A DNA stretch of 5,325 nt from Alphaproteobacteria bacterium (GCA_017964865.1 JAGCRE010000033.1:1-5325); one strand, 5' to 3'; counted from the stretch's first letter, positions 1-5,264 are shown. Notes: a model not told the origin generated them from the sequence alone. Program-made: numbers and translations.

Positions 1-70
1 ATCCAGAACAAGACATTTTGTGATGAAAAGCGAAATTATCAATGCCTTTCCAGATATCTTTATGAGTCAT
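1..70 (-). CDS. HTH transcriptional regulator, S24/LexA-like repressor type (partial; N-terminus only)
   Basis: The reverse strand from 70 downwards opens with ATG and reads MTHKDIWKGIDNFAFHHKMS, then CSG, up to the window edge, so only 23 codons are present. An AGGAGA ribosome binding site (82-76 on the minus strand), five bases before the ATG, supports this start. The peptide matches the first residues of the regulator at 401-664 position for position: MTH, IW, I(D/E), FA, H and the block MSCSG are shared. It is therefore a divergent paralog. In the alphaproteobacterial family these residues begin an HTH DNA-binding domain that is usually followed by an S24 (LexA/CI-like) autocleavage peptidase. 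Whether this copy has the peptidase half lies outside the window. Role by family: a sequence-specific repressor in the cytoplasm. Its promoter has an AT-perfect -10 with a CCCAGGAAT box just upstream, resembling the box at its paralog. Confidence 0.82.
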   Translation of the reverse strand, partial: MTHKDIWKGIDNFAFHHKMSCSG

Positions 71-101
71 TTTAATCTCCTTTTTATTTTGACCGGCACC
101 T

Positions 102-130
102 ATTATACTTTGATTCCTGGGAATTTATTT
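102..130 (-). promoter_or_regulatory. Promoter of the leftward HTH regulator
   Basis: On the minus strand a perfect TATAAT occupies 107-102, and the start codon lies 32 bases further on. No good -35 is present at the usual distance (about 125-130 reads AAATAA). The promoter may be weak or need an activator. An inverted repeat, ATTCC-TG-GGAAT (113-124 on the plus strand), fills the spacer just upstream of the -10, as expected for an operator. Confidence 0.5.
113..124. promoter_or_regulatory. Candidate operator box 1 (inverted repeat ATTCC-TG-GGAAT)
   Basis: Perfect 5-bp arms with a 2-bp centre. CCTGGGAAT here differs at one base from CCTAGGAAT at 346-354. Both lie between the -35 and -10 positions of their respective regulator promoters, about 13-14 bp from the -10 centre. 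The likely binder is one or both neighbouring HTH proteins (inference). Confidence 0.45.
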
Positions 131-316
131 AATACCCTTTTTATGCAACGGGTTTCTAAAAAAGGGGTTTAACAATTCTATAAAAATCCGCTGCACACCG
201 GAAAACCAGCATAAATGCACATTTTTATAAGCACAAAAATGAATACATTTTTTCCTAAAATAAACCGAATTTTTTAATTATTTTTTATCAAAAAACCCCC
301 TGTTTTTCCAATGTTT
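125..316. other. Central part of the regulator intergenic region, no gene seen
   Basis: A roughly 190-bp AT-rich stretch between the operator boxes of the two divergent regulators. It contains A/T runs, a GGGGTTT near 174 and a CCCCC run near 296. I see no credible reading frame with a ribosome binding site, no tRNA and no stem followed by a T-tract that I would call a terminator. It probably serves only as spacing between the two control regions. Confidence 0.5.
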
Positions 317-324
317 CCTAGGAT
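317..324. promoter_or_regulatory. Candidate operator box 2 (CCTAGGAT)
   Basis: CCTAGGA followed by TAAC, near-identical to CCTAGGAATAAC at 346-357. The two CCTAGG palindromes have centres 29 bp apart, close to three helical turns, and bracket the -35 of the rightward regulator. This fits a pair of dimer sites bound on one face of the DNA (inference). Confidence 0.4.
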
Positions 325-331
325 AACCCCC

Positions 332-364
332 CTATTGAAAATAGACCTAGGAATAACACATAAT
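332..364 (+). promoter_or_regulatory. Promoter and operator of the rightward HTH regulator
   Basis: TTGAAA (335-340) and CATAAT (359-364) with an 18-bp spacer form a good sigma-70 type promoter, giving a leader of about 30 bases before the ATG at 401. A perfect inverted repeat, CTATT-GAA-AATAG (332-344), overlaps the -35. A CCTAGGAAT box (346-354) fills the spacer. Binding at either would block polymerase, so autorepression is the simplest reading. Confidence 0.55.
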
Positions 365-400
365 TTATATGTTCGTTTTATAAACACAGGGGGAAAACAC

Positions 401-664
401 ATGACACATGATCAAATATGGATGGCGATTGAAAAATTTGCCTGTGAACATGGTATGTCTTGTTCGGGGCTTGCCAGGTCCAGTGGTTTGGACCCAACAA
501 CGTTTAATAAAAGTAAACGATGGTCTAAATTTGGACAACCACGTTGGCCATCGACCGGCAGTATTGCAAAAATTTTATCTTCAACCGGTCAAAAAATTGA
601 CGACTTTATTAAATATATCCACGACGAACCAAATAAACAAAATGACCCAGAAAATCAAATGTAA
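401..664 (+). CDS. Small HTH regulator, DNA-binding half of an S24/LexA-like repressor without the peptidase domain
   Basis: An 87-residue protein. A purine-rich GGGGG (389-393) seven bases before the ATG and a promoter ending at 364 fix this start; an in-frame ATG at 311 lies upstream of that promoter and is rejected. Residues about 1-70 match the N-terminal domain of alphaproteobacterial S24-type repressors: MTHDQIW, then SGLARSSGLDPTTFNKSKR as the helix-turn-helix with recognition helix, then RWPSTGSIAKIL. Known relatives continue into a peptidase S24 domain with a Ser/Lys dyad. Here the protein ends 15-20 residues after the HTH domain in a polar tail (DEPNKQNDPENQM). The stop codon sits inside the terminator hairpin, so this is a genuine short protein, not a recent frameshift. 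It would bind DNA but could not be switched off by self-cleavage. A divergent paralog lies at 1-70. The target is unknown; its own promoter is the likeliest. Confidence 0.85.
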   Translation: MTHDQIWMAIEKFACEHGMSCSGLARSSGLDPTTFNKSKRWSKFGQPRWPSTGSIAKILSSTGQKIDDFIKYIHDEPNKQNDPENQM

Positions 665-687
665 AAATGCCCGCAACGGGCATTTTT
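663..687. terminator. Bidirectional intrinsic terminator
   Basis: An 11-bp perfect stem (663-673 with 677-687) closes a CAA loop. Its GC-rich core ATGCCCG/CGGGCAT is flanked by AAAAA on one side and TTTTT on the other, so it works on both strands. It contains the stop codon of the rightward regulator and directly follows the TAG (691-689) of the leftward secretion operon, insulating the two convergent units. Confidence 0.9.
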
Positions 688-688
688 A

Positions 689-1312
689 CTATATACATTT
701 TTTTATTTCTGCATAGTCTTCCATTATGTCGATGTTTTTGTTTTCTATTTCTTCATCTGCATGAATTTTTTGCAATACCAATACCATATCTGGATGCGAT
801 TGTAATTCATCATTTAATTCTTCGATTGTATTATTTATATCGTTTTCGTTTTTTACAAAAACCGGCAATATGCTGTTTGCCGCCGCATACAGAGAATTGT
901 GTAATTCATTTTTATATTCATCAACAACATTTAAATATGCACCAATATGCCGATTTTCATGGGAAAGTATCGCATTATATGAACAAGAATTTTTTTCATG
1001 TCGCCCATCAATTTGCACGCGAAAATCAGTGTATCCAATTAATGCATCTATTTCTTTGACCGCAATACAATAACCACCCGATACCGGCACAATATCTGTA
1101 ACAATATCATAATATGTTGTTAATGTTGCAACCACATCACCATGTAATAAATTCATTGGTGCAATTGATGATACAACACGCTTATTATAATTTGGTGTAT
1201 TTATGATAATTTTTGGCTTTATTTTATATGATAAACATTGGTTTGCGTTTGCAGAAATCACACATAAAAAAATACCAAAAAAGACCGGTAAATGCCGGCA
1301 AATTTTATACAT
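689..1312 (-). CDS. Exported protein with HExxH zinc-metalloprotease signature, third gene of the virB3-virB4 operon
   Basis: A 207-residue protein. I chose the ATG at 1312, which overlaps the virB4 stop by 8 bases; a GTG at 1318 would add two residues. Residues 1-23 form a classical signal peptide: charged start (MYKICRH), hydrophobic core (FFGIFLCVI), and ANA before the likely cleavage point. The mature protein should be periplasmic or secreted. At 118-122 is HENRH, an HExxH zinc-binding motif on a predicted helix, preceded by Cys110. Further cysteines (26, one in GGYC, one at the C-terminus) may form disulfides. The C-terminal third is acidic and probably helical. The layout (signal peptide, cysteine, then HExxH in a protein of about 200 residues) recalls the DUF922 group of secreted putative proteases, but I cannot confirm that. 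The operon position suggests a job in the envelope alongside secretion-channel assembly. The third zinc ligand and proteolytic activity are unproven. Confidence 0.72.
   Translation of the reverse strand: MYKICRHLPVFFGIFLCVISANANQCLSYKIKPKIIINTPNYNKRVVSSIAPMNLLHGDVVATLTTYYDIVTDIVPVSGGYCIAVKEIDALIGYTDFRVQIDGRHEKNSCSYNAILSHENRHIGAYLNVVDEYKNELHNSLYAAANSILPVFVKNENDINNTIEELNDELQSHPDMVLVLQKIHADEEIENKNIDIMEDYAEIKKCI
1277..1299 (-). terminator. Possible weak intrinsic terminator/attenuator inside the start of the HExxH gene
   Basis: On the minus strand GCCGG (1299-1295), loop CATTTA and CCGGT (1288-1284) can form a 5-bp stem with one G-U pair, followed by C and TTTTTT (1282-1277). It lies just after the virB4 stop and inside codons of the signal peptide, so it could lower readthrough into the third gene. 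The stem is short and coding constraint alone could explain it. Confidence 0.25.
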
Positions 1313-3725
1313 TTCCACCCGACTGTTTTTTCAAATACTCTGCAACAAAATTCGACCCATACATTTTATATAATTCTTCGGCCAATAATACCGACGGACG
1401 GCCCGATTCAAACAGGTGTAATAAATTACCCAATCCACCCAGTTCTGTGTTTAATATCACCGATTCACCATTTACCGGACGTGATAACAATACCGCACGT
1501 TTAAGGTTTGGATATGCCTTGCCCTGGATAAATGCCATTTCCAACGGATTCAAATTCCAGTGTGCATAATCACCCGCGTCTGCCGCCGGATTACGGAAGA
1601 ATAAAACCGTCTGGGCCTGGCCACGAACAACATCACCAATACCTAACTTATCCAAAACATTTGCACGTTGGAAGGCAACCATATATGCCTGGCGATTTTT
1701 ACGGCCCTCTTGCAGACCTGCAATAAAATTATCGCGGAACATTTTATTTTCCAGCATTGGTGCCGTTTCATCAATCATAATAAGTGATGGATTTCCACCA
1801 GACACCGTCGTTGTGTTTATACGGTGTAATATATACGAAATGACGGACGGGGATAAAACTTCATCTTGTAATATATCGGTAAAGTCAAATGTGGTAAGGC
1901 GTGCACCCAAATCAAGTGTATCACTGTCTTCATTAAACATATCACCATACTGTAATGGATCAACCCACTTTTTTAACGCCGGTCGCATCTGTCCAGATGA
2001 TGAAAAACAACTCTCCCATAAATTTTTAAGAACACGGTCTTTATCTGGTAAATAATCAAAATTAACCGATACCGCACGTGCAATTTCATCACTTGATGTG
2101 GCGTCATTTTGACCCGATATAATTGCAAACCAACGACGCAAGAACGCCCTGTTTTCTACTGTATCCGGCATTTTTAATGGATTAAGTCTTGTTTCAAAAG
2201 ATTGTTCAACCGGATTTTCATTTTTCTCTTTACCACGCATCGTTATATATTTACCACCAATAGACAACGTAAATATTTCCGCCCCTTTATTACGATCAAA
2301 GAAAAACGCTTTTAATTTCGGGTGACGTAATGATTGTGCGATTAAGAAACTGAATAATGTTGTTTTACCACCACCCGTTGGACCAATGGTCAATGTATGT
2401 CCAACCGCTGCTGGCTTGTCCGATACATGGAATTGAAACATATATGGTGTTCCCTGGGCCGTCGGGAAAACAACCAATGGTCCCGAACCCCAGTCAGAAT
2501 TTTCAACACCGCGGGGGGTGCTGGACATTGGAACACAAACCGCAGCCGTTTTTGACAGCAATTTAAAACTGCGTGGGAAAATATCAAACCCCGGTATTTG
2601 TGCAAACCATGATACCTTGGACGCAAATGTTTCAACAATTGGTGATACACCAAAAGATGCAGATATTTTCTTAAATTCATCGACATATTTTGTTAATTCG
2701 TCGCGTGATGCACCAAATATCACAAATAATGGGTAATAATTAACCAAACTCTGATTTCCAGATACATTTTCATCCATCGCCGATTGTGCCGCAGACACTT
2801 GATTTAATACAGATTCTTCATTTTCATCCGCGGTTGATTTACGCTGACGCAGGGTTGATTCAACATCTGCCGCCCCCATAATATGAAACGCGTTCATACA
2901 AATCATTTCTGTTTGTATCGTCGATATCGAATTAAAGAAATCTTCGTCCAGATAATCTGGCGATATACGGAAAGACAGCATTGCCGCAAACATTTGAACA
3001 CCGCCACTGACATACCGAACAATACCATCATTTTCAAATTCGACATTATCAACCGTAACGTTATCTGCAATTTTGTTGTCAGCAACCGCAGGACTTGGCT
3101 TGCTTAACGGTGATAATATTCGACCAAAGAATCGTGCCATATTATCGGGCTTATTATTTTCCAGAACATGTGGTTTATATGCCGCCAATATCGATTCAAT
3201 ATAATTTCCATACTGATTCAATTTATCGCGTGCATTATTTCCCGATACAGACAACACAATGTAATAGTTGTTTAAAAATATACGTAATCCTTGGGACCGC
3301 CACTTATTATAAATTCCCTGTAATACACGATTATCAAATTCATAGTTCATATTATCATTTGCGGCATCACGCACCATATAAAACCGTAATGTTACATTTG
3401 GATCACGAATTTGATTAAAAAGTTGAGCCCGCAAGTCCAAGAATTTTTCACGTGTCGCATCGTCTTGCATACTGGTTTGAACACCAGACACACGATAGAC
3501 ACGCAATAATGTTCCATCATTCAAAGCCATTGAATTATCATTATAAACCGTTTTGAACGGCAGGTAACTTGCATAATTTCTGTATCCAAAACGCGGAAAA
3601 ACACGTTTTGATAAAGACGGAATATACATCATCAGCACAATAAATACAAAAATAACCGCCATAACCAGGATTGTCATGGTTATTGAATATCCACCGCCGG
3701 CAAAATAGTCAAAAAACTCTTTCAT
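1305..3725 (-). CDS. virB4: VirB4 family type IV secretion ATPase with N-terminal membrane anchor
   Basis: An 806-residue ATPase of the CagE/TrbE/VirB4 family, which energises pilus assembly and substrate transfer at the inner membrane. The N-terminal VirB4 domain starts near YASYLPFK and NDGTLLRVYRVSGVQ (about residues 52-82). Walker A is GPTGGGKTT at 448-456, followed by the family motif FFFDRNKGAE. Walker B is LIMIDE at 648-653, with Glu653 the likely catalytic residue. GRKNRQAYMVAFQ follows as the arginine/sensor region, and the C-terminal FFRNPAADAGDYAHW motif is also present, so the enzyme looks intact. Its length matches VirB4 and RvhB4 proteins (about 790-830). Unusually, residues 14-35 form a strongly hydrophobic segment ahead of the usual domain start, predicting a membrane anchor. 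The ATG abuts the virB3 TAA with no gap, implying translational coupling. Many other VirB4 proteins are peripheral or rely on VirB3 for anchoring. Confidence 0.95.
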   Translation of the reverse strand: MKEFFDYFAGGGYSITMTILVMAVIFVFIVLMMYIPSLSKRVFPRFGYRNYASYLPFKTVYNDNSMALNDGTLLRVYRVSGVQTSMQDDATREKFLDLRAQLFNQIRDPNVTLRFYMVRDAANDNMNYEFDNRVLQGIYNKWRSQGLRIFLNNYYIVLSVSGNNARDKLNQYGNYIESILAAYKPHVLENNKPDNMARFFGRILSPLSKPSPAVADNKIADNVTVDNVEFENDGIVRYVSGGVQMFAAMLSFRISPDYLDEDFFNSISTIQTEMICMNAFHIMGAADVESTLRQRKSTADENEESVLNQVSAAQSAMDENVSGNQSLVNYYPLFVIFGASRDELTKYVDEFKKISASFGVSPIVETFASKVSWFAQIPGFDIFPRSFKLLSKTAAVCVPMSSTPRGVENSDWGSGPLVVFPTAQGTPYMFQFHVSDKPAAVGHTLTIGPTGGGKTTLFSFLIAQSLRHPKLKAFFFDRNKGAEIFTLSIGGKYITMRGKEKNENPVEQSFETRLNPLKMPDTVENRAFLRRWFAIISGQNDATSSDEIARAVSVNFDYLPDKDRVLKNLWESCFSSSGQMRPALKKWVDPLQYGDMFNEDSDTLDLGARLTTFDFTDILQDEVLSPSVISYILHRINTTTVSGGNPSLIMIDETAPMLENKMFRDNFIAGLQEGRKNRQAYMVAFQRANVLDKLGIGDVVRGQAQTVLFFRNPAADAGDYAHWNLNPLEMAFIQGKAYPNLKRAVLLSRPVNGESVILNTELGGLGNLLHLFESGRPSVLLAEELYKMYGSNFVAEYLKKQSGGNV

Positions 3726-4022
3726 TTATGCCACCAATTTTCCCGGTATTTTCCTTTTAAAAAGTTGTATTTTTGATGCAATTATCTGTCCCAGTTGCGG
3801 ATCACGTTTTGAAAACGCCGCCAAAATTGAATGAACAATCATAACAGATAATAAAAAATACAACGGTGTTATTTTTGAATCTGGTCCATTTATTATTAAA
3901 TCGATAACAAAAAGTATAATAAAAACAATGAATTGCACCGCAAAATTTATAATTGCCAAATTATATGGCACATAAAATATGCGTGCTGGATTTGCCAAAG
4001 CTTTTAATACTTGCTGTTTCAT
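3726..4022 (-). CDS. virB3: VirB3-like inner-membrane protein of type IV secretion
   Basis: A 98-residue protein, close to the usual size of VirB3 (about 90-110). The ATG at 4022 is preceded by GGAGAG at a good distance and by an extended -10 promoter; an upstream TTG at 4070 is rejected. Residues 7-20 (KALANPARIFYVPY) are the conserved VirB3 entry motif with its Pro-Ala-Arg. Two hydrophobic segments follow, about 22-45 and 51-69, joined by NGPDSK. Then comes a basic/polar tail starting KRDPQLG, matching the family's (K/R)DP motif. It sits in the inner membrane and partners VirB4, whose ATG begins at the base after this gene's TAA. It is the first gene of the operon. A TrbD-type name would be equivalent; the context with an adjacent VirB4 makes the family secure. 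Confidence 0.88.
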   Translation of the reverse strand: MKQQVLKALANPARIFYVPYNLAIINFAVQFIVFIILFVIDLIINGPDSKITPLYFLLSVMIVHSILAAFSKRDPQLGQIIASKIQLFKRKIPGKLVA

Positions 4023-4041
4023 TTTCTCTCCGGATGATAGA

Positions 4042-4070
4042 ATTATAACAATTTCAACAATTTTCAACAA
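4042..4070 (-). promoter_or_regulatory. Promoter of the virB3-virB4 operon
   Basis: On the minus strand TGT-TATAAT (4050-4042) is an extended -10 with a perfect hexamer. TTGTTG (4070-4065), 17 bp upstream, is a poor -35, which the TG extension may offset. The predicted start near 4035 gives a short leader holding the GGAGAG site. Two TGTTGAAA octamers (4069-4062, 4059-4052) and a related TGTTATAA (4050-4043) occupy the promoter at 9-10 bp steps, a likely regulator-binding array. Confidence 0.6.
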
Positions 4071-4235
4071 GCATAAAAAACATTTTTTAAAAATTGTTTA
4101 TTTTGTTAAAAAAATACATTTTTTCAACATGTTTAAAATTAAATCAATTTTTCAACAAATTTGTTAAAAATGGCTAAAATAAAGCAAAAAATTGTTAAAA
4201 ATTTGTTTAAAAAAAGTTAAATCTTAATTTCAACA
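4043..4235. repeat. Cluster of TTTYAACA octamers in the virB3/rpmJ intergenic region
   Basis: Exact TTTCAACA occurs five times on the plus strand (4052-4059, 4062-4069, 4122-4129, 4150-4157, 4228-4235). The inverted variant TGTTAAAA occurs three times (4104-4111, 4162-4169, 4193-4200). The 4150-4169 copies face each other and could form a hairpin. The stretch 4071-4280 contains almost no G or C and no supportable gene. It may be a binding array for a regulator or nucleoid protein; AT-rich drift is the alternative. Confidence 0.5.
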
Positions 4236-4280
4236 ATATAAACAGCACCAATAAAAACAACAAAAATATATAATAATTAT

Positions 4281-4308
4281 TTGATTTTTTAGAAAAAGCG
4301 GTTATAAT
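4281..4308 (+). promoter_or_regulatory. Promoter of rpmJ
   Basis: TTGATT (4281-4286) and a perfect TATAAT (4303-4308), 16 bp apart, give a predicted start near 4315 and a leader of about 17 bases. The leader contains the AGGA ribosome binding site (4321-4324), seven bases before the ATG at 4332. Confidence 0.75.
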
Positions 4309-4331
4309 CGCCCTGCAAAAAGGATTTAGAT

Positions 4332-4466
4332 ATGAAATTTTTAAGTTCATTAAAGGCTTGGAAAAAACGCGGCAATATTAAACAAATTCGTCGTGGTAAA
4401 CAGGTTATCTTGATTGATCCAGATAATCCAAAGTTAAAAGCAAAACAAGGCTTTAAAAAGAAATAA
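4332..4466 (+). CDS. rpmJ: 50S ribosomal protein L36 (cysteine-free, zinc-independent form)
   Basis: A 44-residue, strongly basic protein, on the plus strand, with its own promoter and ribosome binding site. MKFLSSLKAWKKR at the start and DNPKLKAKQG near the end match the L36 signatures (MKVxxSLKxxKKR and NPRFKARQG). The centre (QIRRGKQVILID) corresponds to the usual VVRRxGRVYVI strand. The zinc ligands of the classical CxxC...C...H form are absent: there is no cysteine at all, so this is the C-minus type. A short FKKK extension follows the usual C-terminal G. L36 binds 23S rRNA in the large subunit. The gene is monocistronic, ending in two terminators. The small alternative frame on the opposite strand (4489-4289) is a shadow. 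Confidence 0.88.
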   Translation: MKFLSSLKAWKKRGNIKQIRRGKQVILIDPDNPKLKAKQGFKKK

Positions 4467-4468
4467 AT

Positions 4469-4498
4469 CCATATTGTGCGTTTGCACATTGGTTTTTT
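4469..4498 (+). terminator. Intrinsic terminator of rpmJ (first)
   Basis: Stem TGTGC (4475-4479) with GCACA (4484-4488), loop GTTT, possible outer CCA/TGG pairing (4469-4471 with 4490-4492), then TTTTTT (4493-4498). It begins three bases after the rpmJ stop. Confidence 0.75.
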
Positions 4499-4500
4499 AG

Positions 4501-4540
4501 GTGTCCAGTAAATATATTTTTACTGGATACTTTTTTGTTT
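4501..4540 (+). terminator. Second, tandem intrinsic terminator downstream of rpmJ
   Basis: A 12-bp stem (4501-4512 with 4519-4530, one G-T pair) with loop TATATT, followed by TTTTTTGTTT. The T-tract is only on the plus strand; on the minus strand the hairpin is followed by CCTAAAAAACC, so it serves rightward transcription, not the convergent SufD-like gene. Confidence 0.8.
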
Positions 4541-4542
4541 TA

Positions 4543-5223
4543 TTAAAACAATGAAAAATCGTTTATAAAAGATTCCCGCATAACATTTGGAATTTCGTTT
4601 GATGAAAGTCCGGCTTCACGTAAAAATTGAATTTGAATTGGTTTTGGTGAAAATATCGATGCACTGTGTCCGGCATTTTCTGGAATTGATGAAATTCGTT
4701 GTGCGGGTAAAAATTCTATTTTGGCGTTTTTATCAGATATCGCCGAAAAATTTATATCAGAATTACAATTTTCACAATTTTTATCAATTATCGCGGTTGC
4801 AGATAATTTTGAAATACTGTCCCTGTTCGCAATAAGTTTGTTTTGTAATAATATACTGGTGGTTTGGGCCCCATGATGTGCGATACAATCAAATACCAAA
4901 TTATCGTAATTATCAATTAAAATATGTCCACGAATTTCAGAATTTTTCCCGGTGTTTTTTATAAAAATATTAAAAAAGGCCGGTAATTTATTTTTTATAT
5001 TTACAGATAAATATACATGTTGGTTTGGAATATTTACATCAATATCTAAACGACATTTACCAGAAATTTCACCAACATATATAATATGAACGGGTAAATC
5101 ATAATTTTTATCTATCGGGCCATTTTTAATTGTTGATAATTCTGGGCAATACACACCATCGCGGTAAACAATTGTTTCCGCTGGAAACGGTTTTATATTG
5201 AAATTTTCCCACATGTATGACAT
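4543..5223 (-). CDS. sufD: Short SufD-like Fe-S cluster assembly protein (SufB/SufD family)
   Basis: Read from the ATG at 5223 it has 226 residues; a GTG at 5232 falls before the predicted transcription start, and an ATG at 5214 is also possible. The C-terminal half follows the SufB/SufD core. [16 protein letters not shown] resembles the strand carrying FxGxIx[12 protein letters not shown] stands for the P-x-LEI strand, and ENAGHSAS aligns with CSHGAT, keeping the histidine (186) but not the cysteine. [18 protein letters not shown] matches FYLxSRGIxxxEA. The N-terminal [13 protein letters not shown] resembles the VNGxFxxxLS start of SufD. Family SufD proteins are usually near 400 residues, so about 170 are missing from the middle or N-terminal region. 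The expected role is the SufBC2D scaffold in the cytoplasm. No sufB or sufC lies in the window. I am fairly sure of the family, less of function. Confidence 0.72.
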   Translation of the reverse strand: MSYMWENFNIKPFPAETIVYRDGVYCPELSTIKNGPIDKNYDLPVHIIYVGEISGKCRLDIDVNIPNQHVYLSVNIKNKLPAFFNIFIKNTGKNSEIRGHILIDNYDNLVFDCIAHHGAQTTSILLQNKLIANRDSISKLSATAIIDKNCENCNSDINFSAISDKNAKIEFLPAQRISSIPENAGHSASIFSPKPIQIQFLREAGLSSNEIPNVMRESFINDFSLF

Positions 5224-5226
5224 ATT
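5198..5226 (+). promoter_or_regulatory. Promoter of ychF (inside the SufD-like gene)
   Basis: TTGAAA (5198-5203), 17-bp spacer, CATATT (5221-5226) with TGA just before it as an extended -10. The predicted start near 5233 gives a leader of about 20 bases including AAAGGA (5241-5246). It lies entirely within the first codons of the opposite gene. Confidence 0.5.
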
Positions 5227-5235
5227 ACGCACATA

Positions 5236-5264
5236 ATTATAAAGGATTTTTATATGGGATTCAA
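5236..5264 (-). promoter_or_regulatory. Promoter of the SufD-like gene (overlapping the ychF start)
   Basis: On the minus strand TTGAAT (5264-5259), exactly 17 bp, and a perfect TATAAT (5241-5236). Predicted transcription start near 5229-5228 leaves only about five bases before the ATG at 5223 and no ribosome binding site, so the mRNA would be nearly leaderless. The -35 lies within the ychF coding sequence. Confidence 0.55.

Noticed and set aside
311..400. In-frame upstream ATG extending the small HTH regulator by 30 residues
   Set aside because: It lies upstream of the promoter at 335-364, has no ribosome binding site, and the added residues do not resemble the family, whereas MTHDQIW after a GGGGG site does.
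667..1073. Open frames on the plus strand across the HExxH gene
   Set aside because: They are shadows of the minus-strand gene, start within the terminator or without ribosome binding sites, and have residue composition unlike a real protein.
2390..2686. 98-residue frame on the minus strand inside virB4
   Set aside because: It overlaps the Walker A region of virB4 in another frame, with no start signals; it is a composition shadow.
4023..4070. Upstream TTG start for virB3 adding 16 residues
   Set aside because: It would start upstream of the predicted transcription start, overlaps the -35, and the ATG at 4022 has a good GGAGAG site and the right family N-terminus.
4289..4489. 66-residue minus-strand frame opposite rpmJ
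   Set aside because: It is antisense to a recognised ribosomal protein and begins inside its terminator hairpin.
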